NCBI RefSeq assembly: GCF_001039355.2
Contig: NW_019775871.1
Coordinates: 158,726 to 184,323, forward strand
DNA length: 25,598 nt
Source: Lingula anatina
Lineage: Eukaryota; Brachiopoda; Lingulata; Lingulida; Lingulidae
Direction: 5' to 3'
Shown: positions 1 through 10,207 of the stretch, one piece after another
Position numbering within the stretch: position 1 is the stretch's first letter
Layout: each line of letters begins with the position of its first letter
Translations under genes and position numbers: made by a program
The notes under the pieces: generated by a model
What the model saw: the letters and a program-made list of their open reading frames with translations, nothing else
Told to the model about the DNA's origin: nothing
The model's database searches: none

Positions 1-103
1 GATCACTTTTAAAAGATGAATGGAAATAAAAAACAACGAATTAAATTAGAACGGGATGGAATAAAATGAAATGCATAACGATTGCACAACGTATCTAAAA
101 GGC

Positions 104-134
<31 letters not shown>

Positions 135-835
135 GTTTAGACCCACAAGCACATATTCCTTAGATTGTCTGTCCTCATATCAACGTGTCTTCTAGTCCTG
201 AAGGATTCCGTGACCTTTCGCAACCATATTTCATGTTGCTCAGACATAAATATGGGTTCATACCATAATAGATCAGACTTTCTAACAGGGTCCCTCTCAC
301 AATTGAGTGGTTGAGTATAAAATGAGATAATGGATACGATTAAATCTTACGATTTGACAATGCTCATGGCCCTACAAATCAGAATTTTAGCTAATTTAAT
401 AACGGTAGTACTAGTTTTTTGAATTTCTAAAAACCTTTAAATGACCTGATGTACGAGATTTGGAAGAAACACCCATACATCTTGTAAAAAAATTGTTTTG
501 CAGCCTGTCTAATTCCCTCAAGTGTTTCTGGGATGCCATTTAATATTACTTTATTACTTTATGGAATGCTTTTGTTACTGCATTGCATACTGCCCGGAGG
601 CTATGTGGTCATCTGCTCTGGTTTTACTATTGATTGTATATTAGCGAGCTGTCGATCTTCAAAAAAAATTGGCCCTATGCGGAATTCGGGCGTTTGGCTA
701 ACCTGTGGCTTTCCAGCTATCATACATTTTGATTTCATTTTATACCAAATGACATGTGCTACGTTCTCACATAACCAAAGCGGATATCGACTAAAATTTG
801 GGACTAAACGGCTATTGAAAGGCCGCGAAACAGAC
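1..835. other. gene-free flank with poly-T tract
   Basis: I see no credible coding exon here. A run of 29 T lies at 106-134 and could be the tail of a retroposon inserted on the minus strand, but I could not define a body for it. A 164-codon plus-strand open frame at 533-1027 runs into the transposon-like sequence at 836 and has no recognisable domain, so it is treated as chance. Confidence 0.5.
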
Positions 836-1030
836 CAGGGGTGGATCCAGGATTATTTGAAGGGGTGTCCGGAACGACAGGCCTCGGTTGCGAAGCCAGC
901 CATCGCCCCCTTTGGAGTGAGGTTTGGGGCCTGCTCAAGGGCCCCGACAATTATTTGGTGTTTGGGAGGGCAAACGTACACTTTGATAATCTTTGTAATC
1001 AATGCGACTAATTTTGAAATTTACTGAGTA
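836..1030 (+). mobile_element. hAT-like DNA transposon end/fragment
   Basis: It begins CAGGGGTGGATCCAGGATTA, followed by TTTGAAGGGG. This is the same terminal sequence as at 4919 and, in inverse orientation, at the right end of the intron-1 element (18640-18670). A second shared block, GGCCCCGACA, occurs at 942-951 and in the 18.6 kb copy. CAGGGGCGGATCC-type ends are typical of non-autonomous hAT elements. I could not place the right end, so the end coordinate is approximate. Confidence 0.45.
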
Positions 1031-1116
1031 AATCATAAAGAAGAAGACATATCTGAATTTTAAGAGAAGTGTCAGCTGCACAAAAGTTACAAAATAGATA
1101 ACACTTTTTTTCGTGT

Positions 1117-1290
1117 CAGGCCCATAACCAGGGAGTTCGGGAGTTTGAATGAACCCCCACCCCCTTTTTTTAGCTGGGAAAGGGTCCCTTCTGGGTGAAA
1201 TTTTGTTTAGGTACATAAAAGTTTCACGGTGAAAGGTCTACTTTTTCAGAAAAAGAATTGCCCTTTTGAAATTGCTGGCTGCGGGCCTGC
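1117..1290. mobile_element. short MITE with imperfect terminal inverted repeats
   Basis: The left end CAGGCCCATAACCAG at 1117 matches the inverse of the right end (CAGGCCCGCAGCCAG read on the minus strand) at 12 of 15 positions. CGTGT flanks both sides (1112-1116 and 1291-1295) as a possible target duplication. The interior is short and has no coding capacity. Size and termini fit a non-autonomous DNA transposon; the superfamily is not determined. Confidence 0.5.
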
Positions 1291-1555
1291 CGTGTTTTAA
1301 TTTTACCAAAAGGCTGTTAACTAATGGTTGCATTTGCAATATTTATTCATTCCAACGAAATTTCGCTGTACTACAGCAACCCTACACTGAAAACGAGAAT
1401 GCGAGAATGGACTGAAAACCGCCAGAACACTGCAATGTTTTATACATGAAACTGTGCTGTGAAATAACCATTTATTCAAAGTTTTTAAGGTAAAAAAATC
1501 TACTGAATATTTTCTAGTCACATTACAATGGAACTTGAGACTGTCATATCCAAGT

Positions 1556-1575
1556 CTCGGTTAGCGCGTTCGGCG

Positions 1576-1608
<33 letters not shown>

Positions 1609-1615
1609 AAGGACG
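1556..1615 (+). pseudogene. tRNA-Asn-derived fragment (5'-truncated)
   Basis: From CGGTTAGCGCG onward this matches a tRNA-Asn: an intact anticodon stem (TTCGG/CCGAA) with GTT at the anticodon, and a perfect T arm (GGTGG/CCACC). The 5' acceptor strand and the first half of the D stem are missing, and the invariant T33 is G. It is therefore not a functional tRNA. It more likely descends from a tRNA-derived SINE or a tRNA retropseudogene, like the copy at 3139. Confidence 0.7.
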
Positions 1616-1849
1616 AACATATTTTGATAAAGTTCTTATTAAAAGCGTTTTTTCTTGTGATTTCTTAAAATGACATTTCGGTATTCCCATCAGAATTTAA
1701 GGCCACTTACACCACAGTTAATCAGAATTTATCCTCAGGACAGTAGCCTTATACATAAAGTTTTGAGCGACGGTGAGATAAAATCTCAATCTACCTGCCG
1801 TCATGAGAACCGCCAGGTGAAAAATAATGCCTTCAGGTGAGATATACAC

Positions 1850-2910
1850 ATCTGATTTCATGCTAAATGCTTGCTTGCTTGTGGGATGTGAAGCTTAGAA
1901 TTTTTGAACAATTAATGCCTTGTAGAACTTTTGTAATAGCATGCTTTTGAATATCTTGTTTTATATAATACTTTTTGTTTGTTTTAGGACTTACTTAAAA
2001 CAGTATTTGTATTTTAACACTGTTTATTTCTTATAATATATAGTGAATTTTGTATATAATGGTTCAAGTTGCAGGAATAGAATCCACTTTTTTTTCCTTG
2101 ATGAAAGGTATTGCAGCTGCCAGCATGGGTGTTCAATAATTGTTTAACTTTGTAAAGAATAGTTGCAGGTGAAGAGATTGAAGAAAACATACTGAGAAAA
2201 TATAATACATAACGTTAGAATTTTCTTCAAAAAAAAAAAAAATAATAAATAAATAAAAAAAAATCCCATGCACAATGGCTTTAACAATTATACGATGTTG
2301 ATTTGGTGTTACAAGCACAAATTGTATAATAGAATTTGATAAGATATGATTACTTTATTTTATGGTACAAAAGATTCAGATAAGGGAATCATTAATGACA
2401 TGATAGATGCTCGCTTGCGGAAAAGAGGCTTGACATTTTTGTACAATTTACTATCATGTAGAACTTTTGTAAAAGCACCCTTCTGAATAACTAGTTTTTT
2501 ACTGTTATTTTATTGTAGGATGTAGAACAAAATTATATAAGTATTTTGTAACTTTATATTTAATTTTATTTCATCCTTTTTTAAATATTTGTTTAACTTT
2601 GTATAAAATAGCTACAGTAACAGGAAAGGAAAAACATTTATTGAGTAAAAAATTCATTAAGTTACAATATTAGCAATTTTGGATATGCAATTTTGATACA
2701 AAATACCTGGATAAGGGATACGTTTATTTCATGTGACTTTATACCAGATGCTTGAGGAACATTGTTAATTTTGAACAATTTACAATTAGAAGTTTTTTAG
2801 AACTTTTGTGAAAACAATTTTGAATATTTTTTGCTTTTGAATAAACAATATTTGTATTTTAAAATTGCTGTTTATTTCTTTTAATTTGTTAAACTTAATA
2901 TGTAATGGCC
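1850..2910. repeat. three diverged direct repeats in AT-rich DNA
   Basis: Recurring blocks show an old duplication. A block reading (T)AGAACTTTTGTRAWARCA occurs near 1921, 2457 and 2797. TTGTTTAACTTTGTA occurs near 2141 and 2590, followed by the similar ATAGTTGCAG/ATAGCTACAG. TTTGTATTTTAA...CTGTTTATTTCTT occurs near 2006 and 2850. A GATAAGGGAW block occurs near 2378 and 2709. Spacing varies (about 340-540 bases), so units have lost or gained DNA. No coding frame is shared between units. Confidence 0.55.
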
Positions 2911-2943
2911 AAATTTACCATTGAATTAACCTCTACGTATCTA

Positions 2944-3120
2944 TCTTTTAACTTTTTTTCTTTTCTGATCTTTTCCATTTTATTTTCCTCTTTTTTTCCT
3001 TTTTTCTTCTCTTTTTTCTTTTTCTTCTCTCTCTTTTCCTTTTTTCTTCTTTCTTTTTTCTTTCCCTCCTTTCTTCCTTCCTTCCTCTCTTTTCCCCCTC
3101 TTTTCCCCCTTTTCCCCCTG
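2944..3120 (+). repeat. polypyrimidine (T/C) tract
   Basis: About 175 bases consist almost entirely of T and C on the plus strand, ending in repeated CCCCTTTT blocks. It is simple-sequence DNA that could form triplex structures. The open frame through it (Phe/Ser/Leu/Pro-rich) is a composition artefact. Confidence 0.9.
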
Positions 3121-3138
3121 GAGACAGTCGAACATTCC

Positions 3139-3153
3139 CCAGCTTTGGCGCAG

Positions 3154-3205
<52 letters not shown>

Positions 3206-3212
3206 AGGGACG
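3139..3212 (+). pseudogene. tRNA-Asn (GTT)-like sequence with broken acceptor stem
   Basis: The span has the 74-base length of tRNA-Asn. The D arm (GCGC/GCGC), anticodon arm (TTCGG-CTGTTAA-CCGAA, anticodon GTT) and T arm (GGTGG-TTCAAGC-CCACC) are all perfect. The 5' acceptor strand CCAGCTT pairs with the 3' strand CAGGGAC at only two of seven positions. The body is thus intact with A and B boxes for RNA polymerase III, but the molecule should not fold or charge normally. A recent tRNA retropseudogene or SINE head truncated at the acceptor strand is the likeliest origin. I rate a functional gene as unlikely. Confidence 0.7.
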
Positions 3213-4918
3213 TTCACGTTTTGTTAGGGGATAAAATGGTTAACTAAAATGAAGGACCAAATACGACGAAGCAACTTCACCTAACGCTAAAGAAAATTGC
3301 ACATAATCACTTGATCGGTAGCTTGTAAGCACACTTTATGATTCTTGATTATTGGTGTCAAATATTTTTCAGAAACTGAAGGTTTTCTCATTCCATGTGG
3401 CACGTAATGGCATTCAAAATCATGAAAATGGATAAATAAAGTAGCAGGTAAGTTGAAGAAAAAATCGTGCAAGAGACAGATAATCAGCTGTATATTTAAA
3501 ATCCATAATCACATTTTGTATTCAATCATATTTTCTTTGCCTTACCTCCAGTATGCTTTTTGTCTTCAATCATCATTTCATTATCCTGTTCGGCACATTT
3601 CTGCTTATTTCTACTCATAGTTCCTTTATTTGTCATCATTAAATTATTGTATTTCAGCGTTAACTAGTCCATATTATCCAGCGAACAAACATGATTTCCT
3701 GGCACCTTATGGATCAGAGGTACATGTATTTGTCATTATTTATGCAACTACTCGAATGGTCACTGCATTTTCCAATATCATGTTTAAGTTCGTTTCAACA
3801 GTCCCTCAACATCAGTTTTATCTTTGTTGGTCATAAATTTGGATGTTTATTCTTTGATAATCTTATCTTACTGGGCTCAACATTTCTATCCTCTAAGATT
3901 GTCCTGTATAATCTAAAACGCTACCAAATGAACGTGTTAGTTAACTCCTCTGCATCCCTCCACTTGGTTTTCACATAGGTTTCTTCATTATGATGACTTA
4001 TTTACAGTATTTGTCTATTAAGAAACAGAAAAAATAACCTCCCTGGTGTATGCAAGCCATGTCAAATTTGCTCTGCCTCACGTCACCCTCGTAGTCGCCT
4101 TGCACATTCCATTTCATGAATGTTTCCTGTGTTACTGTTAAGAACTCTTTGTTGTAGACACAGAACAGACGAAATTGAATAGATCAGTGCAGTGTCGTAT
4201 AAAATCATATGAGCTACCTGTTACAGGGTTTACATAGCTGTGGTCAGGGAGAAATTGATTTGAAGCTTAATGCTGGTGTAATATAATGCAGCATACAGTG
4301 GTTCTGTAATGTTCTATGTATATTATCTGTGAAGCAAAAATCTGTTAGACATAATGTGACCGTCTGCACTTCAGTGATTCTTCAAATGTTTGATTTGACG
4401 TTCAGATTATCGTGAGAGATGTAACAAATAAAACTATTTTCTTAATTCACCTATTCACCCAGAAAACTAGTTTTACAGAACTGCTGCGTATCATTATGTA
4501 ATACCTTCCAATAAATAATTCAGCAAGCTGACAAAATCGGGTTTGCCGCCAGTGCTACATCGTAATACTTAAGAATGTCATGAATTGCGGTATAATTGTA
4601 TAATGTCTCAAACATATAATGCACGCCTGCCTTGTTTCCCCTGAAGAGCACGGCGAGGCGCGTAAACACATGCACAAACTACCCGTGGGGTCACCCCAAC
4701 ATAAAATCAACCATTTTGACTTCTTGCTAGTAGAATGACAATAGCTGTCAATGTTGCAGTGCCATCTGAAATGATATTGTCATTAGGAAAAAGTGTCAGG
4801 TAATCATGACTCGACCACAGACTTCTCTCTGACCGAATTGTCGCAACTTTTTATGTCAGAGGATTCATATCTTCATGTCTGGTATTTTTTAATTAAATTT
4901 TTTTTTCTGACACCCATC
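3213..4918. other. no gene seen
   Basis: This is AT-rich sequence with many stop codons in all frames. Short open frames at 3630-3978 have no domain, no codon bias and no flanking splice signals that link them. I see no repeat or RNA structure that I can support. Confidence 0.5.
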
Positions 4919-5070
4919 GGCGGATCCAGGATCATTTGAAAGGGGGGGGGGTAAAAAAATGTCAATTTTCGAGGCAATTGGCCTGATTGATTTATGAATC
5001 GATCACCAAAAGAAATGGGTAGTTCGATTGAACCAAAAACTGTAATGATCCATTCACTACAGAGGCATTC
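4919..5070 (+). mobile_element. hAT-like element fragment
   Basis: It starts GGCGGATCCAGGATCATTTG followed by a G-run of 11 (4942-4952), matching the terminal sequence at 836 and the minus-strand end at 18670. The rest is unlike the other copies, so only the terminal 35 bases are well supported. The end coordinate is approximate. Confidence 0.35.
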
Positions 5071-5237
5071 TTTATGTGAGATGTTCTATAAAATTTAAGA
5101 TTTCTACTATCTATTTTTCTTTAATTGACAACACATTATGAAATTGATGTTTTTCAATAGTCGCAGATCTGAATTCCCTCCTATCATTTTACCTACCATA
5201 TAGACATATGGTCATTTAGCGTAATGGTTTTCTCGTG

Positions 5238-5672
5238 TTACCCTACTCGATTACACACATAACAAGGTAAATTCCGAGTGAAACAATGTGTACTCACCAC
5301 AGCCTTAACACATCGGGAATGATCGAGTTTGACTTGATCTCGGATATGTCTCATTGGTAGATGGTTGACGTTTCCATGTACCCTCCAAATTTCTGATTCT
5401 GAAACTGGAGTGGAGGATCTACCCATATTCTCCCACAAATTTCTGTTGCACTGCCGAGGTGCGTGTTGGAATGCTATTGTTGGTTCCCTCGGTTGTGACG
5501 ATTTCCAATCCTTTCTCCTAGCTGTTTCCACTGTATGGACATCTGTGATGCGATATGCGTTGATCACTTGGGTCCACATTTCGTCGATTTTAGCCATTAT
5601 CTTCATGAAGTTCATAATGTGCTTTTCTCCTGACGGTTGTACTGTATTTTCAGCCAATCTTGCTTGCCCCAT
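5238..5672 (-). CDS. unrecognised 144-residue open frame
   Basis: This minus-strand frame opens at ATG 5672, directly after an in-frame TAA, and runs 144 codons to a stop. The product is charged and polar. It has an N-terminal segment rich in Met, Lys and Ile (about residues 15-45) that could be helical, a basic middle, and Cys/His residues near the C-terminus (CVKAVVSTHCFTRNLPCYVC). I recognise no family, and the cysteine spacing does not match a zinc finger that I can name. The frame is unusually long for this AT-rich DNA, which is the only argument for coding. It could be a single-exon gene, one exon of a larger gene, a transposon relic, or chance; an opposite-strand frame of 112 codons overlaps it. 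Confidence 0.25.
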   Translation of the reverse strand: MGQARLAENTVQPSGEKHIMNFMKIMAKIDEMWTQVINAYRITDVHTVETARRKDWKSSQPREPTIAFQHAPRQCNRNLWENMGRSSTPVSESEIWRVHGNVNHLPMRHIRDQVKLDHSRCVKAVVSTHCFTRNLPCYVCNRVG

Positions 5673-6552
5673 TTATTGCTCTTGTTCATGTGGTTCAAGC
5701 TGAACCACAGATGACATAATTTGTGGCAACGAGCAATTCAGAATCGCAATTTTAATTTAAAAAATACTAATTTCCTCTCTTAAGACACAAGGAATACATT
5801 TGTATTTATTTCCTCCTGCTTGATGCCTCGAATGGTTGGAGTTATTGCATTTTACGACTTTTTTCGCTGTATTAATATTTTACAAGCAATGGTTGATTTA
5901 AAAAGTCAAAACGAGGTAGGGGTCGGAGTAGTGCACAGGGGGCATATATCGCCGTTTCCTTGGAAGTACCCATTACCCCTCCAAAACGAAAATAAAAAAA
6001 AATCATTAAATGAGTGGATTTAGAAAAGTGTCACCAGCGAAACGAAACACAACTAAACGAGGTCTCCCTTCCAATGGAATTAGTATTGTCGTAAATTTTA
6101 AAGATAATTAGCAAAAATACGTTCTCGGAGTGTTGCAACAGAGGCTTTGACAACACGTGGCCAAGAAAGCTTAGAAATATAATTTGGCTCATCGCAGTTT
6201 TATATTTTATAGAATACGTAACATCGTGTTTGGAAAAAATGGTCTAAATAATTTTAAAATGTGGTCAAGTGAGCACAGAGCCAGAACACAGATTCTCCCG
6301 TGTCCGTTTCTTCAGTATCTCCCTATGACTCCTGCGGTGCAGCATTAGGGGACTGTGTGGCCTGCTGTCCATCTTCTCTTGGCTCAATACTATATTTCAA
6401 ATAAAACATACCAAATAATTAACATTTATGTTTAAAAAGTGCACGCAAAACTTATGTCAATATATTTAAAGACACTCATACTTTAGTGGTATTATTAATA
6501 TGGCAGACTTATGTAGGTTCAAGTGCTTGTTAAAAATATGTTCAAGGAAGCA
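5673..6552. other. no gene seen
   Basis: Stop-rich sequence lies between the orphan frame and the VWC-like gene. The minus-strand 3' untranslated region of the VWC-like gene should begin at 6552 and run leftward. I found no clear AATAAA on the minus strand close by. A plus-strand frame at 5820-6023 has no support. Confidence 0.4.
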
Positions 6553-6957
6553 TTAGCTGGATACCCAGGAACATGCAGCAGCACCACAAGCAACAGTATT
6601 GTCAGATCGACAGCGACACAGTGGACCGACTGATGAACCCGTGGACCACAACTTGTTCCTGTAATATCGTGACGGGCTGCATGGATGGAGCGTTGACGGC
6701 GAACAGTGCACTCTTCCGCATGTCACGCAGATACAAAGTCGATTAGGCTCGCCAGTCGGGTAGAACCACTGTCCTGGAGAATACGTGTTCTGATTCCATG
6801 TGCATTTCTCGCAGCACTGTCCCACGACAAGTGTAGGCCACGTGTCCCCCTGACAGCAGCGGTAATCTCTACACCCGTCGTTGAAGACAAAGCAGCCGTA
6901 GGTCACAGCAAGAAAACACAGTACAGTGAACAAAATGAAGGGTTTTGAACTCAACAT
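6553..6957 (-). CDS. small secreted cysteine-rich protein with VWC-like region
   Basis: The 134-residue product begins MLSSKPFILFTVLCFLAVTYG, a classic signal peptide with likely cleavage near residue 21. The secreted part has 16 cysteines in about 113 residues. After GQCCEKC comes a segment with the spacing of a von Willebrand factor type C half-domain: C-T-W-N-Q-N-T-Y-x-P-G-Q-W-F, then C-x-C, then CGRVHC and PC. This resembles single-domain VWC secreted proteins of invertebrates. A second short Cys cluster follows (CRCRSDNTVAC). The frame extends 21 codons upstream of this Met without another ATG, but only the ATG at 6957 places the signal peptide at the terminus, so it is chosen. No intron is evident. 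The role is inferred only as extracellular; immune, matrix or growth-factor binding are all possible. Confidence 0.75.
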   Translation of the reverse strand: MLSSKPFILFTVLCFLAVTYGCFVFNDGCRDYRCCQGDTWPTLVVGQCCEKCTWNQNTYSPGQWFYPTGEPNRLCICVTCGRVHCSPSTLHPCSPSRYYRNKLWSTGSSVGPLCRCRSDNTVACGAAACSWVSS

Positions 6958-7020
6958 GATAATGGTAGACTTTACAGTAACTTGCAATATCTCTAGATTA
7001 TGTGTTACTACCTTTGACAA

Positions 7021-8043
7021 GCACAGATTATAGTTTTACTACAATAACGGCCGTTTTAGTGGTAAAATACAATAGAATATATTTCCATGCGTTGTTTACA
7101 ATGTATTTCATGCGAGGAATTTTGAATCTCAAAGGAAGAGTTATTATTGCTTTAAGATGCTGGTGGCACGTGCTAATATTTTGAACTCGTGGTTGTCGTG
7201 AGCGTGCTTTTAAATTTCGTAATTTGACGGTCGTTCAAGGTCTTTTATGAACTGAACTGTAGATGTTGTTTAAATTTTTGTATTCTTAAAAACCTGCTCG
7301 CATAATCCAAAAGGCGTGGATATAATTTAAAATTTACTACCCTATTTTCGTAATAGTTTGTATGTATAGATGGATGTGGCATTTAAGCGTTACTTAATGA
7401 TGCCAAAAAAAATGTAAACGCTAATACTGGACACTGACGTAGAAATTCCAGGGCCGTAGCCTGAACAAAATGCCAGGGGAGGCAGTAAGTGGACACGAGG
7501 GTGCAAAGCCCCCCGAGGGGGGAGGGTATGGGATGGGGTGTGGGTTCATTTTGCCATAAGTACAGTCATTTTTTCAACACAACACGCCAATTGGACTTCA
7601 TTTCGTAGATTGTCTCAGGATCAGGGATAACGTTTCCCAAACTAATAGATACAAATTTTAAACAAGTGCAGATACAGGGTTTGGAAAGGGGGGTCCAGCT
7701 CCTGATGGAGAGATTAAGGTCCTGCTAAGTGCTCCCCTAGTAAGGCTGGCAAACCTGGCATAACGTGCTGAAGGGCCTTGTCAGTCTAACACAGCTGCAG
7801 AGACATCCCCTGGGTGATCTTTCATGCTCTTATTAATTGCGCCATCAGCTCGGTGTCTGTTGTACTGAAACAGAGCCGAATGTTTTTTTTTTTTTTTTTT
7901 TTTTTTAACCCCCAGGTGCTTACTCACGTGCCCTCTCGGGGTAAAGGGAAGGCCCAAGAGCTGGCCAACGGCCATGTCTGGCTTCGGCGGAGGGTCCCGG
8001 TCTAGGAACTGTGCCGGATTCAAAGGAAGCTAATCATCTATAA
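7021..8043. other. gene-free stretch with transposon-like debris
   Basis: A CAGGGCCGTAGCC-type sequence at 7450-7462, followed by G/C runs (7509-7525), resembles the terminus of a DNA transposon. The part from about 7680 to 8030 is more GC-rich than its surroundings and contains a T23-type homopolymer at 7880-7906. On the minus strand this reads as GC-rich sequence followed by poly-A, as in a retroposed element. I could not identify a family or ends. Open frames across it are interrupted by the homopolymer and are not supported. Confidence 0.4.
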
Positions 8044-10206
8044 TTAGTAAGCGGGGTCGTCGCTGGCGCACTAGTTCAGTCAACTCACTCAGAGTTTCAT
8101 TATTTACTGTCGCCATGGGGCGATAACGAACTAACTCTACGTCATCAAGGTCTTGGCCTTGTCTTCTTTCTCTGTCCTCAAAAGTATAGCATATCCCGGA
8201 GCATCGCTCCTGCTATAATTAAAAATTCCATAACGACTTGCTTTGTCCTCCTAAGGATGTTTCGTGCTCAGAAACTACGGGACTAGTTGGACCCTGGAGC
8301 CTTTCAAGGTTCTTTAATGTTGAGAAATATTTTTTTCGGTCGATGGTGTAATGTAAACACGAGAGGAAGGCACATTTCCAACGTGAATACAAGAACCTTA
8401 CGTCAATTATCACCTACCTGACATCAGAGGAACTTTCACTTTATAACAAAGAGGCTCAGCTTCTCGTTGTTAGAGATAGGCGATGTTTTTTTTTTTTTTT
8501 TCCTTTTCTAACATCAGTTAAATGTTACAGAAGGAAGAAAATCACCCCATCTAAGAGGTTCTTTACACTTTGTTATTCAGACAAGTTAAAGTACAGTTTT
8601 GTCTAGTTTACGTGGTGATATTACGATCGGTCATAAGGTCATTCAAAAGACGTAGCTAGCATTAAGCATGATGTACAGTGTACTTTTGAAAAGGTCAGTT
8701 TACAGATGTTATTATGTTTGTGCTTCGGTTGAATGTTTGACAAGGAAAACTCCCCAAAATATTTTACAAGGAATAAATTATTGATTGTAGACTTTTCAAA
8801 CGTATCACCTATGTATATAACAGCATGTAAAATGCGTTTGGTGAATATGTCTAATTATTTTCTGATACTTGATACTTTAAGCAAATGTAAACATTATTCA
8901 TCTTTTGATACGTCATAAATTCGTTGAGTAAATTCACTTTTGTTTACATTTTATACATCTATTGACCTTAATAATTGTACAGGTTGCAGAATGTTTAGAG
9001 ATATGCCAACAACTGAGATAACTCACTTCACTGTTGAAGATTCGTGACAGGACGGAAATGTGCTAACTTGTACAAATCAACGCCCTATAAAATATATTTG
9101 ATAATGAATATACATGATATTCAGAGATCTAGAGTGACAGACATCTAAATGTGACGCGCAATGTTCCCGAAGCCTCACACACACTCGAATCTCATACAAA
9201 CGGATGAAGCTCATTGTTTTTCCTCGCATTGAGAATATTGTCTGTCAGAGGCACATTCATTTTGCCATCGTCAACCAAATGTGACGTCGAAACCGCATAC
9301 ACGCTCGGAAATAACAAAACGGGGTGTGACCTTGACCTAGTTATGTTCCTCGCAATGAAGCTGTCTACTTCAAATGAGGGAATTGTTTTGCAACCCCCAG
9401 TTGAATGTGACATGTTATGTACCCTCGATTCCAAAAATGCAGGGCAAACCTCTTCCAATTTCTTTCTGACTCTTGAAATCGAACTCTCTGCTTGAATCAG
9501 GAAAATCTTAACTACCTTGAAAATTATCGATACTTGGATGAAGGACGTTAGTATCGCTGTCCGAGTCTAATACGGACGAGTTAACAATGTACCCACCATA
9601 ACCGCTGTCAGACGCGTATGAGTATAATTCAAAATCAAAATGATGAACAATACTGCCTTGATCTATATCAGTGCTGCCGTTGTTCAATGATCCAATATTT
9701 TCGAATGAAATCTAAACTCTTCGAATGACTCTGCAGAAATCATTTACTTTGCTTTTCCAGCTTTCTTTGGATGCAAAAATAGCAGGGTCTTGTTTTGAAC
9801 ATGGCGATATTCCCCAAAACGGAACTTCAACTGATCACCTCCCCGACGAAGCTAGCTACAACCTAGGTAAACAAACAGTTTACAGCATATTTACAATGAC
9901 ACACATCGTGCGTATAGTTCCGCCTCCCTAAAATCTAACGCAGGATATTCCTTGCGTATACAGATTGTCATACAATAAAAACACAAAATGTTTCGATTTC
10001 ACCGGTACCACAGATACACTTTCGATCCTCTATAGGGGTGCGGGAGGGGAGGCCCTCCTTCACTGACAATTCGTGAGATGACAACCTAAACCGAGTTGCG
10101 ATATTTCAAACCTCTTGATGTTCATGTCAGTATAAATGTCTGATACGTTAAGATCCAGCTTATTATCTCTATACATTACATAAAAAATAATAATTATGTA
10201 TATACC
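8044..10206. repeat. 2.17 kb direct repeat, copy A
   Basis: From ATTAGTAAGCGGGGTCG at 8044 to TATATACC at 10206 this block is nearly the same as 10208-12385. By eye I count about 25-30 substitutions and a handful of short indels. The clearest indels are a 6-base gap near 8284, a 14-base gap at 9284 relative to copy B, and a 4-base gap near 10110. The 14-base and 4-base segments missing here are present both in copy B and in the third copy at 22771, so copy A carries the derived deletions. The block belongs to the 3' flank of the P450 gene. No protein is recognisable in it. Confidence 0.9.
9147..9430. repeat. about 130-base internal tandem repeat, 2+ units
   Basis: Units start at AAATGTGACGCGCAATGT (9147), AAATGTGACGTCGAAACC (9277) and GAATGTGACATGTTATGT (9403). 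Each carries a CCTCG-type segment and a later TTCCTCGCAWTGA segment about 75 bases in. Equivalent arrays lie at about 11331-11620 in copy B and, truncated on the left, at 22771-22980. Unit 2 of all three copies contains TGACCTTGA (9327, 11511, 22848), the reverse of TCAAGGTCA. I see no shared reading frame between units. Confidence 0.6.
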
Positions 10207-10207
10207 N
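10207..10207. other. ambiguous base at a repeat junction (contig join)
   Basis: A single N sits exactly between the end of copy A and the start of copy B. A lone N flanked by two near-identical sequences is what results when two overlapping contigs, or two haplotypes, are joined end to end instead of merged. Confidence 0.7.

Noticed and set aside
533-1027. 164-codon plus-strand frame with a hydrophobic start
   Set aside because: Its second half is hAT-like transposon sequence (from 836) and no domain or splice context supports it.
2905-3177. 90-codon Phe/Ser-rich frame
   Set aside because: It is a translation of the polypyrimidine tract, then the tRNA-like sequence.
3139-3212. Functional tRNA-Asn gene
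   Set aside because: Only two of seven acceptor pairs can form.
3630-3978. Two overlapping plus-strand frames of 68 and 95 codons
   Set aside because: No recognisable motif, no codon bias and no splice partner; typical of chance frames in AT-rich DNA.
8219-8413. 64-codon minus-strand frame repeated at 10392-10583
   Set aside because: The repetition only reflects the 2.17 kb duplication. The frame ends vary between copies and no domain is seen.
9192-9495. Overlapping frames on both strands, repeated at 11364-11684
   Set aside because: They lie across the 130-base repeats, whose units do not keep a common frame, and the 14-base indel between copies is not a multiple of three.
9725-9931. 68-codon plus-strand frame conserved in three copies
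   Set aside because: Conservation follows that of the whole flank; the third copy changes frame near the end and no domain is recognised.
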